Assembly (NCBI RefSeq): GCF_900110125.1 | Contig: NZ_FOCN01000003.1 | Span: 186,001-250,000, forward strand | Reading direction: 5' to 3' | Length of the DNA stretch: 64,000 nucleotides | Source: Cryobacterium luteum | Lineage (GTDB): Bacteria; Actinomycetota; Actinomycetes; Actinomycetales; Microbacteriaceae | In this document: piece after piece, positions 16,956 through 26,139 of the stretch | Numbering within the stretch: the first letter of the stretch is position 1 | Layout: each line of letters opens with the position of its first letter | The notes under the pieces: model-generated | What the model saw: only the letters and a program-made list of their open reading frames with translations | Told to the model about the DNA's origin: nothing | Database searches by the model: none | Program-made: the position numbers and the translations under genes

Positions 16956-17098
16956 GGTCCTGATCTTAGGAGAACGGGCCCAACTCCCCCGAATTCACGG
17001 CATTCGCATGCCGAAATTGCCTACCCGTAGCAGGCGCTAACCCGCACTTGCACGCCAGATTGAGAAAAACCTGTGGGAATATCGGCCATAATGGAGGG

Positions 17099-17728
17099 GT
17101 GACCAGCACCTCAATTACTCAGACGGCGAGTGCGCCCGTCGTGAACCGGCCCAACAGCGTGGCTGTAGGCACCATTGTGTGGTTGGGCAGCGAGGTGATG
17201 TTTTTCGCGGGGCTCTTCGCAATCTACTTCACGCTCCGTTCAACCTCCCCCGAGCTATGGCTGTTCGAGGCCGATAAGCACAACTTCACCTTCGCGTTGA
17301 TCAATACGCTGATCCTGGTGTCGTCTTCGGTGACCTGCCAGTTCGGCGTGTTTGCTGCCGAACGACTGCAGGCGCGCTCGACCGGCTGGAAGCCGAGCGA
17401 GTGGGGAATGGTTGAGTGGTTCTTCCTCACCTACGCCCTCGGTGCCATCTTCGTCACCGGCCAGGTGTTCGAATATGCCACCCTGGTGTCAGAAGGGATT
17501 TCGCTCACCTCCAACGCCTACGGTTCAGCCTTCTACATCACGACCGGTTTCCACGGCATTCACGTAACGGCCGGGCTCCTCGCCTTCCTTCTTGTGATTG
17601 GGCGCGGATTCGCGGTCAAGAACTTCGGCCACAAGGAAGCCACCAGCGCCATTGTGGTTTCCTACTACTGGCACTTTGTCGACGTCGTCTGGATCGGGCT
17701 CTTCCTGGTCGTCTACGTTCTTAAATAG
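17099..17728 (+). CDS. ctaE: Cytochrome c oxidase subunit III
   Basis: Five-helix actinobacterial form of subunit III of the aa3-type terminal oxidase (209 aa). The helix 1 signature ([19 protein letters not shown]) and the final helix ([21 protein letters not shown]) are canonical, including the conserved Glu of SEVMFF and the WHFVDVVW box. GTG at 17099 is taken as start; it is only 2-3 nt from a GGAGG, too close for a normal Shine-Dalgarno, but a CATAAT box lies exactly 6 nt upstream, so the mRNA is probably leaderless. First gene of ctaE-qcrC-qcrA-qcrB, the cluster for the bc1-aa3 supercomplex. Confidence 0.95.
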   Translation: MTSTSITQTASAPVVNRPNSVAVGTIVWLGSEVMFFAGLFAIYFTLRSTSPELWLFEADKHNFTFALINTLILVSSSVTCQFGVFAAERLQARSTGWKPSEWGMVEWFFLTYALGAIFVTGQVFEYATLVSEGISLTSNAYGSAFYITTGFHGIHVTAGLLAFLLVIGRGFAVKNFGHKEATSAIVVSYYWHFVDVVWIGLFLVVYVLK

Positions 17729-17765
17729 AAGTTCATACTTAGAAACGGGAGCGGACTACTTCAGC

Positions 17766-18578
17766 ATGACCACGATCAAACCCCCTCGCGCACGCCGGGC
17801 ACGCAAAGCCGGACGTCGCCATCCTCTTGCCAGCGTCGCACTCATCGCCATCGGGTTGCTCTTCACGGGAGGCGCCTACGCAGCTTTCAGTACCAGCACC
17901 GCCATTGCAACGACTGATGCGTCTTCACAGCAGACCATCGCCCAGGGTGAAAAGCTTTTCGCGGCGAACTGCGCCACCTGCCACGGACTCAGTGCGCAGG
18001 GATCGTCAGAAGGTCCCAGCCTCATCGGAGTCGGCGCGGCCTCGGTGGACTTTCAAGTCGGCACCGGTCGCATGCCGATGCAGATGCAGGGCCCGCAGGC
18101 GCAGAAGAAGCCCGTGCAATTCACGGCAGAGCAGACCGCTGCTCTCGCCGCGTACGTCGCCTCCCTCGCTCCCGGCCCGGCCATTCCTGCGGCTGAACTT
18201 CTCGACGGTGCGGGCGACTCGGCCAATGGTGCTGAGCTGTTCCGCATCAACTGCGCCATGTGCCACAACGTCGCCGGTGCCGGTGGCGCGCTGACCGAGG
18301 GCAAGTTCGCCCCCGCGATTGAGAACGTCTCTGCCCAGCACATCTACGAGGCCATGATCACCGGCCCGCAGAACATGCCGGTCTTCAACGACATGAATAT
18401 CTCACCCGAAGACAAGCGCGACATCATCACCTACCTCAAGTACGTCGAGGACAACCCGTCTCCGGGCGGACTGGCTCTCGGTTCTCTGGGGCCGGTGGCG
18501 GAAGGCCTCTTCATCTGGATCTTCGGACTGGGCGCAATCGTTGCCCTCACCGTGTGGATCACCGCAAAATCAAACTAA
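17766..18578 (+). CDS. qcrC: Diheme cytochrome c subunit of the bc1 complex
   Basis: Membrane-anchored cytochrome cc that carries electrons from the Rieske protein to the CuA site of CtaC, replacing a soluble cytochrome c in actinobacteria. An Arg/Lys-rich N-terminus and one helix (residues about 22-42) precede two heme c sites, CATCH and CAMCH, each in its own domain, with a C-terminal helix (GLFIWIFGLGAIVALTVWI). Length 270 aa is typical. The ATG at 17766 was chosen because the frame upstream lies inside ctaE. Confidence 0.95.
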   Translation: MTTIKPPRARRARKAGRRHPLASVALIAIGLLFTGGAYAAFSTSTAIATTDASSQQTIAQGEKLFAANCATCHGLSAQGSSEGPSLIGVGAASVDFQVGTGRMPMQMQGPQAQKKPVQFTAEQTAALAAYVASLAPGPAIPAAELLDGAGDSANGAELFRINCAMCHNVAGAGGALTEGKFAPAIENVSAQHIYEAMITGPQNMPVFNDMNISPEDKRDIITYLKYVEDNPSPGGLALGSLGPVAEGLFIWIFGLGAIVALTVWITAKSN

Positions 18579-18673
18579 GCATCGGTATCCGGTGTTGACG
18601 CGGCCTTCGATTCCAATCGAATGCCGCACAGCACCAGAGTGCAGAGTATTTACACAGCCCACAAAGGAGAACA

Positions 18674-19747
18674 ATGGCCAAGGACGATAACGGCGCGGAG
18701 CACGTAACCGCCGCCGACTCGCCTGGCGCGCAGCTCGCGACATCCGCCGCAAGCACAGCCGTCGTTACACGGGATGCCCTGGTCAATCCAGGGTTCCCGC
18801 CGCACCGTCCGCGCATCACCGACCTTGACCACAAGGAAGAGCGCAAGGCTGAGCGGGCCGTTTACACGCTGTTCTACGTCTCCATCGTGGGTAGCGTTTT
18901 TGCCATTGCGGCCTACATGGCCTTTCCTATCGTGGCCGAAGATCCCGGTTCTGTTCGACTGAACAACCTCTTCATCGGCCTTGGCCTCAGCCTCGCGCTC
19001 CTCGCCATCGGTATCGGCGCCGTGCACTGGGGCAAGGCCCTCATGAGCGATCATGAAGGTGTCGACGAGCGTCACCCCGTGCGTGGAACCGAGCCAGTTC
19101 GGGCCCGCGCCGTGGAGATCTTCCAGCAGGCCAATGAAGAATCAGGCTTCGGTCGCCGTACGCTCATTCGGAACAGCCTGATCGGCGCCCTCGTCGTCTT
19201 TCCGCTGCCGGCCGTCGTACTTTTTCGTGGCCTTGGCCCGATGGACCAGGATCCGGTCGCTCTTCTCAACGAGACCATGTGGAAGAAGGGCGTTCGCCTC
19301 ACCATGGACCCCAGTGGCACCCCGATCAAGGCAGCGGATGTCACTCTCGGATCGTCGTTCCACGTCATTCCTGAGGGCCTGGCCGAAATGGGCCACGGTC
19401 GTCTGGAAGAAAAGGCAAAAGCAGCCGTTCTGCTCATTCGGATGGATCCGGAGGACCTCGTCGAAGAAGAGGACCGCAAGTCCTGGTCGTACGACGGAAT
19501 TGTCGCCTATTCCAAAATCTGTACCCACGTTGGGTGCCCGGTCGCGCTGTACGAACAGCACACGCACCACCTGCTTTGCCCGTGCCACCAGTCCCAGTTC
19601 GACGTTGAGAACCACTGCAAGGTCATCTTCGGACCGGCCAAACGGGCACTACCCCAGCTCCCAATCGCCGTGGATGCTGAGGGCTACCTGATCGCTCAGA
19701 GCGATTTCACTGAACCAGTCGGCCCGAGTTTCTGGGAGCGAGCATGA
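18674..19747 (+). CDS. qcrA: Rieske iron-sulfur subunit of the bc1 complex
   Basis: Three N-terminal membrane helices (about residues 64-84, 97-118 and 166-186), the actinobacterial arrangement, and a C-terminal Rieske domain. The 2Fe-2S ligands are in CTHVGC and CPCHQSQF, with the structural disulfide cysteines in the same two boxes. It oxidises menaquinol at the Qo site and passes electrons to QcrC. Start ATG follows AAAGGAG. Its TGA overlaps the qcrB ATG (ATGA). Confidence 0.97.
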   Translation: MAKDDNGAEHVTAADSPGAQLATSAASTAVVTRDALVNPGFPPHRPRITDLDHKEERKAERAVYTLFYVSIVGSVFAIAAYMAFPIVAEDPGSVRLNNLFIGLGLSLALLAIGIGAVHWGKALMSDHEGVDERHPVRGTEPVRARAVEIFQQANEESGFGRRTLIRNSLIGALVVFPLPAVVLFRGLGPMDQDPVALLNETMWKKGVRLTMDPSGTPIKAADVTLGSSFHVIPEGLAEMGHGRLEEKAKAAVLLIRMDPEDLVEEEDRKSWSYDGIVAYSKICTHVGCPVALYEQHTHHLLCPCHQSQFDVENHCKVIFGPAKRALPQLPIAVDAEGYLIAQSDFTEPVGPSFWERA

Positions 19748-21393
19748 CAACATTAACCACCCGCGAATCCACTGAGGATCCAGCTGTCGGGGTGAAGAAA
19801 TCCGGAGGCTTCACCGCTTCCGCTGCCAATTACATTGACGAACGCACCAGTATTTCTGGTGCTGTCAAGGAACTTGGTCGCAAGATCTTCCCCGATCACT
19901 GGTCCTTCCTCCTCGGCGAGGTGGCACTGTACAGCTTCGTCATCATTTTGCTGTCCGGATCCTTCCTGACCTTCTTCTTCCAGGCTTCTATGGCCGAGGT
20001 CGTCTACGAAGGCTCGTATGCACCGCTCAAGGGCATTCCGATGTCGGCCGCGATGTCCTCGACCATGGACATCTCGTTCGACATTCGCGGTGGCCTGCTC
20101 ATGCGTCAGGTTCACCACTGGGCTGCCTTGCTCTTCGTTGCAGCCATCGGTCTGCACATGCTCCGCATCTATTTCACCGGCGCGTTCCGCAAGCCGCGCG
20201 AGCTCAACTGGGTTATCGGCTTCGTTCTTTTCATCCTGGCCATGGCTGAAGGCTTCACCGGCTACTCCCTTCCCGACGACCTGCTTTCCGGAAACGGCCT
20301 GCGCATCATTGATGGACTCATCAAGGGCATCCCGGTCGTGGGAACCTGGGTTTCGTTCCTGCTGTTCGGCGGAGAATTCCCCGGCACGGACATCGTCGGA
20401 CGGCTCTACTCGCTTCACATCCTGTTGCTGCCGGCCATTATCGTCGCCTTGATCGCCATGCACCTCTTGTTCGTCGTCGTGCACAAGCACACCCAGTACC
20501 CGGCCGCCGGACACACCAACCAGAACGTGGTCGGCTACCCGGTGCTCCCGGTCTACGCCGCGAAGGCCGGTGGGTTCTTTTTCATCGTTTTCGGTGTCGT
20601 CATGCTCATCGCGTCGTTCTTTACGATCAACCCGATCTGGAATTACGGACCCTACGACCCCTCACCGGTGTCGGCAGGAACCCAGCCCGACTGGTACATC
20701 GGCTTTGCCGACGGCGCCATGCGGCTCATCCCGACCGGGTGGGAATTCGTTTGGCTGAACCACACCTACTCGCTCAACATCCTTGTGGTTTTGATCGTGG
20801 TCGGTTTGTTCATCGTGACCGTCATGATCTACCCGTTCATCGAAGCGTGGATCACCGGCGACAAGCGTGAACACCACGTGCTCGATCGTCCGCGGAACGC
20901 ACCGACCCGCACCGCGATCGGCGCAGCCGGCGTGACGTTCTATGCGTCGCTGTGGGCCGCCGCTTCATCGGACATCATGGCCACGCACTTCCACCTCACC
21001 ATGGAGGGCGTCATCCACACCCTCCAGGCGACCACACTGCTCGGCCCGTTCCTCGCTTTCTTGATAACCAAGCGCGTCTGCCTGGCGTTGCAGAAGAAGG
21101 ACCGCGAAATCGTCTTGCACGGTTACGAGTCCGGCCGCATCGTACGGCTTCCCGGCGGCGAATTCGTCGAGGTGCACCAGCCCGTCGACGAGTACGAGCG
21201 TTGGAAGCTGGTCAGCTACAGTGACTTCAAGCCGCTCATGCTGCGACCGAACGCTCAGGGCAAGATTGGTGCGACCGAGAAGGTTCGTGCCGGCCTGTCC
21301 CGCTGGTTCTTTGAAGACCGGATCACCCCGGTGACTCAGGCAGAACTAGATCATGCCCACGGCGACCACCCCGCGGAGATCACCGACAAGTAG
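19744..21393 (+). CDS. qcrB: Cytochrome b subunit of the bc1 complex
   Basis: Eight- or nine-helix cytochrome b with both heme-ligand His pairs visible (VHHWAALLFVAAIGLHMLR and SLHILLLPAIIVALIAMH). The Qo-site PEWY motif appears as PDWY, the usual actinobacterial variant. The extended hydrophilic C-terminus (about 120 residues) is also typical. This subunit is the target of Q203-type inhibitors in mycobacteria. Translation is coupled to qcrA through the 4-base overlap. Confidence 0.97.
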   Translation: MTTLTTRESTEDPAVGVKKSGGFTASAANYIDERTSISGAVKELGRKIFPDHWSFLLGEVALYSFVIILLSGSFLTFFFQASMAEVVYEGSYAPLKGIPMSAAMSSTMDISFDIRGGLLMRQVHHWAALLFVAAIGLHMLRIYFTGAFRKPRELNWVIGFVLFILAMAEGFTGYSLPDDLLSGNGLRIIDGLIKGIPVVGTWVSFLLFGGEFPGTDIVGRLYSLHILLLPAIIVALIAMHLLFVVVHKHTQYPAAGHTNQNVVGYPVLPVYAAKAGGFFFIVFGVVMLIASFFTINPIWNYGPYDPSPVSAGTQPDWYIGFADGAMRLIPTGWEFVWLNHTYSLNILVVLIVVGLFIVTVMIYPFIEAWITGDKREHHVLDRPRNAPTRTAIGAAGVTFYASLWAAASSDIMATHFHLTMEGVIHTLQATTLLGPFLAFLITKRVCLALQKKDREIVLHGYESGRIVRLPGGEFVEVHQPVDEYERWKLVSYSDFKPLMLRPNAQGKIGATEKVRAGLSRWFFEDRITPVTQAELDHAHGDHPAEITDK

Positions 21394-21417
21394 CAAGAAC
21401 CAACAGAACGGGCATCG

Positions 21418-22242
21418 ATGTCACTCCAGACGTTAGCGGAGTGGCTTCGGTGCCCGAATTGTTTTCTCCCCCTGCATCCCAGCGGCCACCTTTTGTTGAC
21501 GTGTGAGCGCGGGCATTCTTACGACGTCAATAAGCGGGGTTTTGTCAACCTGCTCACCGGCCCGCGCAAATTCATCGGCGACAGTGCGGCCATGCTTGAC
21601 GCCCGCGATCGTTTTCTTGCTGCCGGATGGTACGAGCCGCTCCGCGATGCCATTTGCTCTCGAGCCGCCGGTGAATTACCCCGGCGCATCCTCGATGTCG
21701 GTTGCGGAACCGGATACTACCTGGGCGCAGCGTTGCCCTCAGGAGACGACGTGCGGGCTCTGGGAATGGACCTCTCCCCCATCGCCGTCGGGCGCACCAT
21801 CCGCTCGCACGATCGCGTTGACGGGCTGGTAGCCGATGTCTGGTCGCCTCTCCCCCTGCGAGATGGCACCGCGGACATCATTCTCAACGTTTTCGCGCCA
21901 CGGAACGCCGCCGAGTTCCATCGGGCGCTTCGACACGACGGACTGCTGCTGGTCGTCGTACCGCAGCCTTCCCACCTACGGCAACTGCGTGAGTCAGGTC
22001 TGGCCGTTCAGATGCAAGCCGATAAAGCCGTTCACCTGACTACGAGCCTCGCTGCCTGGTTCAGTTTGGAATCGCACGACCAGCTCGCCCGGACGGTGCG
22101 CTTGTCGGTGACCGAGGTGGCATCTCTAGTCGGCATGGGACCGTCCGCGCATCACATTGACAGCGCAGCCGAAGCTGACCCCGTCACTCCTGATCGGGAG
22201 GTCACCGTGGCCTTTGACATTTTCGGGTTTCGACGTCACTGA
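21418..22242 (+). CDS. RlmA-type 23S rRNA (guanine-N1)-methyltransferase
   Basis: SAM-dependent methyltransferase with an N-terminal zinc site (RCPNC and CERGHSYDVNKRGFVNLL, residues about 11-44) and the class I motif DVGCGTGYYLG near residue 92. This is the RlmA/TlrB architecture: it methylates N1 of G745 or G748 in helix 35 of 23S rRNA, and some members confer tylosin-type macrolide resistance. It cannot be assigned to RlmA-I or RlmA-II by eye. It starts 24 bases after qcrB and may be cotranscribed with the respiratory genes, though functionally unrelated. Confidence 0.88.
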   Translation: MSLQTLAEWLRCPNCFLPLHPSGHLLLTCERGHSYDVNKRGFVNLLTGPRKFIGDSAAMLDARDRFLAAGWYEPLRDAICSRAAGELPRRILDVGCGTGYYLGAALPSGDDVRALGMDLSPIAVGRTIRSHDRVDGLVADVWSPLPLRDGTADIILNVFAPRNAAEFHRALRHDGLLLVVVPQPSHLRQLRESGLAVQMQADKAVHLTTSLAAWFSLESHDQLARTVRLSVTEVASLVGMGPSAHHIDSAAEADPVTPDREVTVAFDIFGFRRH

Positions 22243-22300
22243 GCTGGCGCTGGCTTTGCCCGGAATGTGCACTGACCAGGGCCAGGATCCCAGTTAAACG

Positions 22301-22336
22301 ACGATACCGACCTCCCGGTAGGGAGATCGGTATCGT
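22301..22336. terminator. Strong bidirectional terminator between rlmA-like gene and ctaF
   Basis: 16-bp arms (22301-22316 and 22321-22336) with one mismatch and a 4-nt loop, between convergent genes. On the minus strand it is followed by CGTTTAAC. Confidence 0.8.
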
Positions 22337-22349
22337 GGCGTGGGAACGC

Positions 22350-22772
22350 TTAGCGGGCGAACAGGCCCCGGTAGTACTCGTAGACCCATCCCGTGAGGGC
22401 GACCAGGCCGAGTCCCAGACCGATGAAACCAATCCAGATTCCCACGGCCAGACCCAGGAAGACCAGGGCCGTCGAGGCCGCGAGGAAGATCGGCCACCAG
22501 CTCCACGGACTGAAGAAGCCCAGTTCGGGGTCGCCGTCATCAATGTTGCCATCAAGACGGTCCTCGGGCAGTTCCCCGCCCTGAGCTCCCCGAACCTTGT
22601 CGAGGTAGAACGCGATGAAGGCCACGAGCAGCGTCGACAGCGCGAGCATGAACGTGCCGGCCCACTCGATCTCTCCGTGCTCCGGGTCGAGCAGGTTCCA
22701 GGCAACGTAGACAACCGTCACAATTCCGAAGAAAGCGGTGAGGACCCAGAGGATGTTGACGTTGGTCTTCAT
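22350..22772 (-). CDS. ctaF: Cytochrome c oxidase subunit IV (actinobacterial)
   Basis: Small four-helix membrane subunit (140 aa) found only in actinobacterial aa3 oxidases. Helices at about residues 6-26, 38-57, 90-108 and 112-132; the loop GFFSPWSWWP is a family signature. The ATG directly abuts the ctaD stop codon. Last gene of ctaC-ctaD-ctaF. Confidence 0.94.
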   Translation of the reverse strand: MKTNVNILWVLTAFFGIVTVVYVAWNLLDPEHGEIEWAGTFMLALSTLLVAFIAFYLDKVRGAQGGELPEDRLDGNIDDGDPELGFFSPWSWWPIFLAASTALVFLGLAVGIWIGFIGLGLGLVALTGWVYEYYRGLFAR

Positions 22773-24503
22773 TTACTTAACCTGATTCGAGTCGATGTCG
22801 TAAACCGCAACGTCGGGCGCATCCTTGCCCGGGCCGATGCCGACGGGCAGGCCGGCTTCGGGGTGGTTCAGGTCGAAGGCAGGACGCTCGGAGCGGATTC
22901 GCGGAATGGAAGTGAAGTTGTGACGCGGCGGCGGGCAGGACGTGGCCCACTCGAGCGAGGAACCATAGCCCCACGGGTCGTTCACGGTCACCAGAGGAGC
23001 CTTGCGAGCCGTTATGTACACGTTCAGGAAGAACGGAATCATCGACACGGCGAGGATCATGGCACCGATGGTGGACACCTGGTTCATCCAGGTAAAGCCA
23101 TCCTCGGGTGAATACGTCGCGTAGCGACGCGGCATGCCCATGACTCCGAGCCAGTGCTGGATCAGGAAGGTGGTGTGGAAGCCGATGAACAGAAGCCAGA
23201 AGTGCCACTTGCCGAGGCTCTCGTTGAGCATCTTGCCGGTCCACTTGGGCCACCAGAAGTAGAATCCGCTGAACATCGCGAAGACGACGGTGCCGAAGAT
23301 GACGTAGTGGAAGTGCGCGACGACGAAGTAGGTGTCTGACACGTGGAAGTCGAGCGGCGGGGAGGCGAGGATGACTCCGGTCAAGCCACCGAAGGTAAAG
23401 GTGACGAGGAAGCCAATGGCCCAGATCATGGGAGTTTCAAAGGTGATGGAGCCTCGCCACATGGTGCCGATCCAGTTGAAGATCTTCACCCCAGTGGGGA
23501 CTGCGATCAACATGGTCATGAGGGAGAAAAACGGCAGCAGTACGGAGCCGGTGACGTACATGTGGTGAGCCCAGACCGAGATCGACAGCGCCGCGATAGA
23601 GATGGTCGCGTAGATCAGGGTCTTGTAGCCGAACATCGGCTTGCGGCTGAAGACCGGGAACACCTCGGAAACGATTCCGAAGAACGGCAGCGCGATGATG
23701 TACACCTCGGGGTGGCCGAAGAACCAGAACAGGTGTTGCCACAGGATGGCACCACCGTTGGCCGGATCGTAGATGTGCGAACCGAAGATGCGGTCGGAAG
23801 CTGCGGCGAGCATGGCGGCCGCCAGTACCGGGAAGACCATGAGCGCGAGCAACGACGTGATCAGCGAGTTCCAGGTGAAGACCGGCATGCGCCACATCGT
23901 CATGCCGGGGGCGCGCATTGTGATGATCGTGGTGATGAAGTTCACGGAGCCGAGGATGGTACCGAAGCCGGAGAGTCCGAGGCCCACCATCCACAGGTTG
24001 CCGCCAACACCGGGCGAGAACGTTGTGCTGGCCAGCGGCTGGTAGGCGAACCAGCCGAAGGAGGCCGCACCCTGCGGGGTGAGGAATCCCGCGACAGCGA
24101 TGAGGCTGCCGAAGTTGAAGAACCAGTAGGCGAGGGCGTTCAGCCGCGGGAACGCAACGTCGGGGGCGCCGATCTGCAGCGGAACCAGGAAGTTGGCGAA
24201 GCCGAAAAAGAGCGGCGTGGCAAACATCAGGAGCATGATCGTGCCGTGCATCGTGAAGAGCTGGTTGTACTGCTCCTTGGTCTGCACCACATCGAGACCC
24301 GGAGCGAACAGCTGGGCACGAATGATCAGCGCCATGACGCCGCCGATGCAAAAGTAGATGAAGGAGGTGATCAGGTACATATACCCGATGACCTTGTGGT
24401 CGGTGGAAGTAATCCACCGGACGAGGACGTTGCCCTTGTGTTCCGCGGACGTGGAGACCGGTGCGGCCGGACGTGACGGGGCGGGTGCGATGGTCGTGGT
24501 CAT
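22773..24503 (-). CDS. ctaD: Cytochrome c oxidase subunit I
   Basis: Catalytic heme-copper subunit with twelve helices (576 aa). Visible are the heme a ligand region ([12 protein letters not shown]), the CuB site with the cross-linked pair in [12 protein letters not shown], the His-His pair in WAHHMYVTG, and the heme a3/a His pair in [10 protein letters not shown]. It reduces O2 and pumps protons. The order ctaC-ctaD-ctaF with a 3-base gap to ctaC supports one operon converging on the bc1 genes. Confidence 0.98.
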   Translation of the reverse strand: MTTTIAPAPSRPAAPVSTSAEHKGNVLVRWITSTDHKVIGYMYLITSFIYFCIGGVMALIIRAQLFAPGLDVVQTKEQYNQLFTMHGTIMLLMFATPLFFGFANFLVPLQIGAPDVAFPRLNALAYWFFNFGSLIAVAGFLTPQGAASFGWFAYQPLASTTFSPGVGGNLWMVGLGLSGFGTILGSVNFITTIITMRAPGMTMWRMPVFTWNSLITSLLALMVFPVLAAAMLAAASDRIFGSHIYDPANGGAILWQHLFWFFGHPEVYIIALPFFGIVSEVFPVFSRKPMFGYKTLIYATISIAALSISVWAHHMYVTGSVLLPFFSLMTMLIAVPTGVKIFNWIGTMWRGSITFETPMIWAIGFLVTFTFGGLTGVILASPPLDFHVSDTYFVVAHFHYVIFGTVVFAMFSGFYFWWPKWTGKMLNESLGKWHFWLLFIGFHTTFLIQHWLGVMGMPRRYATYSPEDGFTWMNQVSTIGAMILAVSMIPFFLNVYITARKAPLVTVNDPWGYGSSLEWATSCPPPRHNFTSIPRIRSERPAFDLNHPEAGLPVGIGPGKDAPDVAVYDIDSNQVK

Positions 24504-24506
24504 GGC

Positions 24507-25397
24507 TTAGTTGCCCTCCGGAGCCGTCGGGGCACTCGTGCCCGGCTGATTCTGATTACGGTCGAATTCGTTGTCGAGCTGGCCGACGTTACCCGCGGTG
24601 CGCAGAGACTGGATGTACGTGTCATAGTCGGCCTGGGAGACAACCTTGACGTTGAAGAGCATAAGGGAGTGGTACTCACCGCAGAGCTCGGCACACTTAC
24701 CCGCGTAAGTTCCGATGCGCTCGGGCGTGACCGACATGTAGTTGGTCTTGCCCGGGATGACGTCTTTCTTGTACAGGAAGTCGATGACCCAGAACGAGTG
24801 GATGACATCGCGTGATTCTAAGGCGATCTCAACGGTCTGGTCGACCGGAAGCACAAGCACGGGAAGTTCCGACTCGATCAGGGAGCCACGCTCCCCGTCA
24901 GGATCGAGCTGACCCTGGATGCCGGGAGAGTAGACATTTTCGTCGACGTAGTTGAAGTCCCAGGCCCACTGCTTGGCCTGCACTTCAATCGTCACGTCAG
25001 GGTTGTCGTAACGCGATTCGATGGCGATCTGGTCCCGCACTGTGAAGGCGAAGAAGCCAACGACGAGAATGAGCGGCACGACCGTGTAGAAGATCTCGAT
25101 CGGCATGTTGTACCGCAGCTGGACCGGAAGGCCCGTCTGACCTTTGCGGCGCCGATACACGACGATCGTCCAGATGATCAGACCCCAGGTGATGAGGCCG
25201 ACGATGAGGAGCACGATCCACGAGGTGGTCCAGAGACCGGCAATGCGGTCGGTCTGATTGGTCACCGCCGTTTCGCCCTCTTCTTCAAAGCCGGGCAGGT
25301 AGCCATGGAGCTGGGCTTGCGTGCATCCGGCCAGTACAACGGCGAGCGTCGCGGCGAGCGGAATAGCAGCCCAACGAAGGCGGTGGTTATTGCGCAC
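24507..25397 (-). CDS. ctaC: Cytochrome c oxidase subunit II (lipoprotein)
   Basis: Electron-entry subunit with the CuA centre. The N-terminus is a lipoprotein signal ending in LAGC (Cys25), followed by two membrane helices (about residues 52-78 and 100-120) and a cupredoxin domain. The CuA ligands are in GKCAELCGEYHSLMLF (Cys, Cys, His, Met) with an upstream His in VIHSFWV. The aromatic patch is WAWDFNYVDENV. GTG start 25397 follows GAAAGG. The lipobox makes it a predicted client of Lnt encoded at 2041. Confidence 0.97.
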   Translation of the reverse strand: MRNNHRLRWAAIPLAATLAVVLAGCTQAQLHGYLPGFEEEGETAVTNQTDRIAGLWTTSWIVLLIVGLITWGLIIWTIVVYRRRKGQTGLPVQLRYNMPIEIFYTVVPLILVVGFFAFTVRDQIAIESRYDNPDVTIEVQAKQWAWDFNYVDENVYSPGIQGQLDPDGERGSLIESELPVLVLPVDQTVEIALESRDVIHSFWVIDFLYKKDVIPGKTNYMSVTPERIGTYAGKCAELCGEYHSLMLFNVKVVSQADYDTYIQSLRTAGNVGQLDNEFDRNQNQPGTSAPTAPEGN

Positions 25398-25567
25398 CGG
25401 GGACCTTTCGGGAGATTCGAGGACACTTCTCAGGAAGCGTTTTGATCGATTCCTAGCCTACTCCGCGAGAGCAGGCACGAAGTGCACTCCTGGTCGGGTC
25501 GCACTGCATTTATGCTCTTGGCGGCCGTGGGGCGGGCAATTTCGGGCGCGTAGAGCGCATTTTGGGC

Positions 25568-25605
25568 AAAAAAACAGGGACACCATCGAAGTGATGATGT
25601 CCCTG
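25568..25605 (-). terminator. Rho-independent terminator of erpA
   Basis: On the minus strand an 11-bp stem with one wobble (arms 25605-25595 and 25585-25575) is followed directly by seven T. It lies 40 bases after the erpA stop. The 248-base gap 25398-25645 otherwise holds the ctaC upstream region and nothing else recognisable. Confidence 0.9.
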
Positions 25606-25645
25606 AAGGGTGTTTATCCGACACCCATGCTGCTACGAATCTGCG

Positions 25646-26032
25646 CTAGTGGAAGGAATCTCCACACGCGCAACTGCCGCCAGCGTTCGGGTTGTCAATG
25701 GTGAAGCCCTGCTTCTCAATGGTGTCCTCAAAGTTGATCGAGGCGCCATCGAGGTAGGGAACGCTCATTTTATCGACGACGACCTCGACTCCGTCGTAGT
25801 CGACGAGGGCGTCGCCCTCGAGGACGCGTTCATCGAAGTACAGCTGATAGATCAGGCCGGAGCAGCCACCAGGCTGCACTGCGACGCGCAGACGGAGGTC
25901 TTCACGACCCTCCTGGGTTAGCAGGCTGCGGACCTTGAGCGCGGCGGCCTCCGTGAGTCCGACGCCATGGGCAGCGGCCGGGGCGGGTGCGGTGTCAGCA
26001 GTGCTGACGGTTTCGGTCATGGTGTCGGTCAT
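25646..26032 (-). CDS. erpA: Iron-sulfur cluster insertion protein ErpA (A-type carrier)
   Basis: A-type Fe-S carrier that delivers clusters to apoproteins. The three ligand cysteines are in QPGGCSG and GGSCACGDSFH. The domain begins with LTEAAALKVRSLLTQEG. The first 22 residues are a Thr/Ala-rich extension. In actinobacteria this gene regularly sits upstream of ctaC on the same strand, as here. It may serve the Fe-S enzymes LipA and QcrA in this window, which is an inference. Confidence 0.93.
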   Translation of the reverse strand: MTDTMTETVSTADTAPAPAAAHGVGLTEAAALKVRSLLTQEGREDLRLRVAVQPGGCSGLIYQLYFDERVLEGDALVDYDGVEVVVDKMSVPYLDGASINFEDTIEKQGFTIDNPNAGGSCACGDSFH

Positions 26033-26139
26033 GCTTCTCCTCGGTTCACGCAGTCACGCACGGTTGCGATCTCACTGAATTGCGATTTATGAATTCTACC
26101 TGCGACAACCAGAAAGTCGACGCGGGCATTCCCACGCTT

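Noticed and set aside
17048-17098. Extended N-terminus of CtaE from an upstream start
   Set aside because: The extra residues are not hydrophobic or conserved-looking, and the -10 box sits within them.
23343-24476. 377-residue plus-strand open frame
   Set aside because: Antisense of ctaD; composition of repeated Gly/Asp/Glu/Arg/His is typical of a shadow of a membrane-protein gene.
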